Below are positions 6,918 to 8,015 of a DNA stretch of 8,015 nt, piece by piece. Within the stretch, counting starts at the first letter, position 1, and each line of letters opens with the position of its first letter. Both the position numbers and the translations under genes were made by a program. A model generated the notes under the pieces. That model saw only the letters and a list, made by a program, of their open reading frames with translations, was not told where the DNA came from and searched no databases. The stretch comes from an uncultured Lachnospiraceae bacterium (lineage in GTDB: Bacteria > Bacillota > Clostridia > Lachnospirales > Lachnospiraceae), in the NCBI GenBank assembly GCA_905236275.1, contig CAJOPI010000187.1, forward strand, positions 1-8,015, written 5' to 3'.

Positions 6918-7751
6918 ATGAAAGTTTATAACAGAGAGACAAAAAAAATCGAAGAAGAAATGGAATTCGGAGGGGCAGCCATTGACTTCCTCTACAGAAA
7001 TCCCCTCGGAAGGCTTCTCTTAAAAATCGTTAATATACCTTTTAGCAGCCGTCTCACTTCGCTTTACTATAAGTCAGCATTATCCGTAAATAAAACAAAG
7101 GCATTTATAGAAAAGTTTGGAATAAAGGATTCTTACCGGAATTACCGCAGCTTCAATGACTTCTTTATAAGAGAAGCCCCTTTTGAAAAATGCGCCGATG
7201 ACGAATTTCCGGCAGTTGCGGATTCAAGGCTTCTTATAAAAGATGTAGGTGATAATTTCCGCGTGAAAAGGTCTGTTTATAATGTGAATTCGCTGACCGG
7301 AGGCAAATTTTCAAGCAGTTCCTTTAAGGGCTGCAAAGCCTTGATATTCCGCCTCTCCATGCAGGACATCCACAGACACATTTACCCCGACAGAGGCTAT
7401 AAGGTCTTAAGCTACAGGATAAAAGGACTTCTGAACAGCGTTCGTCCGGTTTCCGAAGAGTTCAGGGTTTTTCACACTAATTCGAGAAAGGTCACCCTTT
7501 ACCGATGCCAAAGCTTGGGAAAGGTGCTGGAAACAGAAATAGGAGCTCTTCTTGTCGGGCGAATCGTCACGCATAAAAGAAAGCATTTCGAAAAGTTTGA
7601 TGAGAGGGGTTATTTTGAGTTTGGAGGTTCAACCATAGTTCTTCTGGTGGATTCCTCTAAAGTAAAATTCGATGAGGATATAATAAGCAATTCAGAAAAC
7701 AATATCGAAACAATAGTTAAACGCGGAGAACGGATAGGAGTGTTTATATGA
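6918..7751 (+). CDS. psd: Phosphatidylserine decarboxylase proenzyme
   Basis: This is a 277-aa protein of the clostridial Psd type. The N-terminus MKVYNRETKKIEEE and SFNDFFIRE (78-86) are typical. Asp102 (ADSRLL), His152 in QDIHRHIYPD, and the self-cleavage site GGST (236-239, cut expected between Gly237 and Ser238, Ser becoming the pyruvoyl group) form the expected active site. The HxxH spacing of E. coli Psd (HRVH) is not kept: here it reads HRHIYP; as I recall, only the first His is constant in clostridial relatives. It makes phosphatidylethanolamine or its lipid analogue from the PssA product. The ATG is 1 base after the pssA stop (TAATATG). The nearest AGGAG (6895-6899) is 18 nt away, too far for a normal site, so it is probably translated by re-initiating ribosomes. 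Confidence 0.9.
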   Translation: MKVYNRETKKIEEEMEFGGAAIDFLYRNPLGRLLLKIVNIPFSSRLTSLYYKSALSVNKTKAFIEKFGIKDSYRNYRSFNDFFIREAPFEKCADDEFPAVADSRLLIKDVGDNFRVKRSVYNVNSLTGGKFSSSSFKGCKALIFRLSMQDIHRHIYPDRGYKVLSYRIKGLLNSVRPVSEEFRVFHTNSRKVTLYRCQSLGKVLETEIGALLVGRIVTHKRKHFEKFDERGYFEFGGSTIVLLVDSSKVKFDEDIISNSENNIETIVKRGERIGVFI

Positions 7752-8015
7752 CAGCAGCTATAAAAAGACTGAATATTTATTTTAAGGAGATGTACCCGAT
7801 TATCCCCCGCCTCTTTCTCGGCTTTCTGGTATTTTCGGAAATCTATTTTATCGTGCTTCTGAATCATGGGAAGCGCGAATTTACTTATGGTATCGAAGAA
7901 ATCATCGGAAGCTTTACGGTTTTCAGCTTTTTATGCTGGCTCAGGATAGCGGACGATTTCAAGGACTACGAACTTGACTGCAGGCTCTTTTCTTTCAGAC
8001 CTCTGCCTTCAGGAA
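7748..8015 (+). CDS. UbiA-superfamily prenyltransferase, 5' part
   Basis: Only the first 89 residues are in the window; the gene continues past the right edge. After MTAAIKRLNIYFKEM come two membrane segments (about 17-38 and 50-67). Then comes the UbiA signature DDFKDYELD (69-77), the DDxxDxxxD metal/diphosphate-binding motif, followed by RPLPSG (84-89). UbiA enzymes transfer an isoprenoid chain from a diphosphate to an acceptor. Members include quinone prenyltransferases and archaeal DGGGP synthase, which makes the second ether bond of archaeal lipids. The substrate cannot be read from this fragment. The ATG overlaps the psd stop by ATGA and TAGGAG (7735-7740) lies 7 nt upstream, so it belongs to the same operon. 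Confidence 0.8.
   Translation, partial: MTAAIKRLNIYFKEMYPIIPRLFLGFLVFSEIYFIVLLNHGKREFTYGIEEIIGSFTVFSFLCWLRIADDFKDYELDCRLFSFRPLPSG

Noticed and set aside
1..8015. CRISPR arrays, tRNA/rRNA genes, transposase genes
   Set aside because: No direct-repeat arrays, no cloverleaf-like or rRNA sequence and no transposase motifs were seen on either strand.

Overview
The window looks like chromosomal DNA of an anaerobic Firmicute, probably a Clostridia member of the Lachnospiraceae/Ruminococcaceae type. The reasons are low-to-moderate GC by eye, strong AGGAGG-type ribosome sites, sigma-A-like promoters, and PssA and Psd proteins of the clostridial type. The taxonomic call is an inference from protein style, not a database match.

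Left part (1-1320): a near-perfect 43-bp palindrome (41-83) lies just upstream of a good promoter (89-117). The promoter drives a rhodanese-TtcA fusion, a tRNA-thiolation-type PP-loop enzyme with its own sulfur-carrier domain.

Middle part (1321-3081): a compositionally odd gene-free spacer (1321-1502) is followed by a PucR-family regulator on the minus strand. Its promoter carries a perfect 8-8 inverted repeat that fills the -35/-10 spacer. Divergent from it is a 59-aa ORF with a near-ideal ribosome site and a strong intrinsic terminator. This is a one-gene unit that I cannot identify and that the PucR protein may control.

Right part (3096-8015): a tightly coupled six-gene operon runs off the right edge. 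In order it encodes a dikinase-like protein with PEP-synthase-type ATP-grasp and phospho-His domains but no PEP barrel, a DgkA-type lipid kinase, a CarS (CDP-archaeol synthase)-family cytidylyltransferase, a phosphatidylserine synthase, a phosphatidylserine decarboxylase, and the start of a UbiA-superfamily prenyltransferase. Four of the five junctions are ATGA stop/start overlaps and the fifth is TAATATG.

Genes two to five follow reaction order: lipid alcohol to lipid phosphate to CDP-lipid to phosphoserine-lipid to phosphoethanolamine-lipid. The archaeal-type cytidylyltransferase in place of CdsA, the UbiA member and the dikinase make this a candidate self-contained pathway for a dedicated or unusual (possibly isoprenoid or ether) aminophospholipid. 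That is the most interesting hypothesis in the window.
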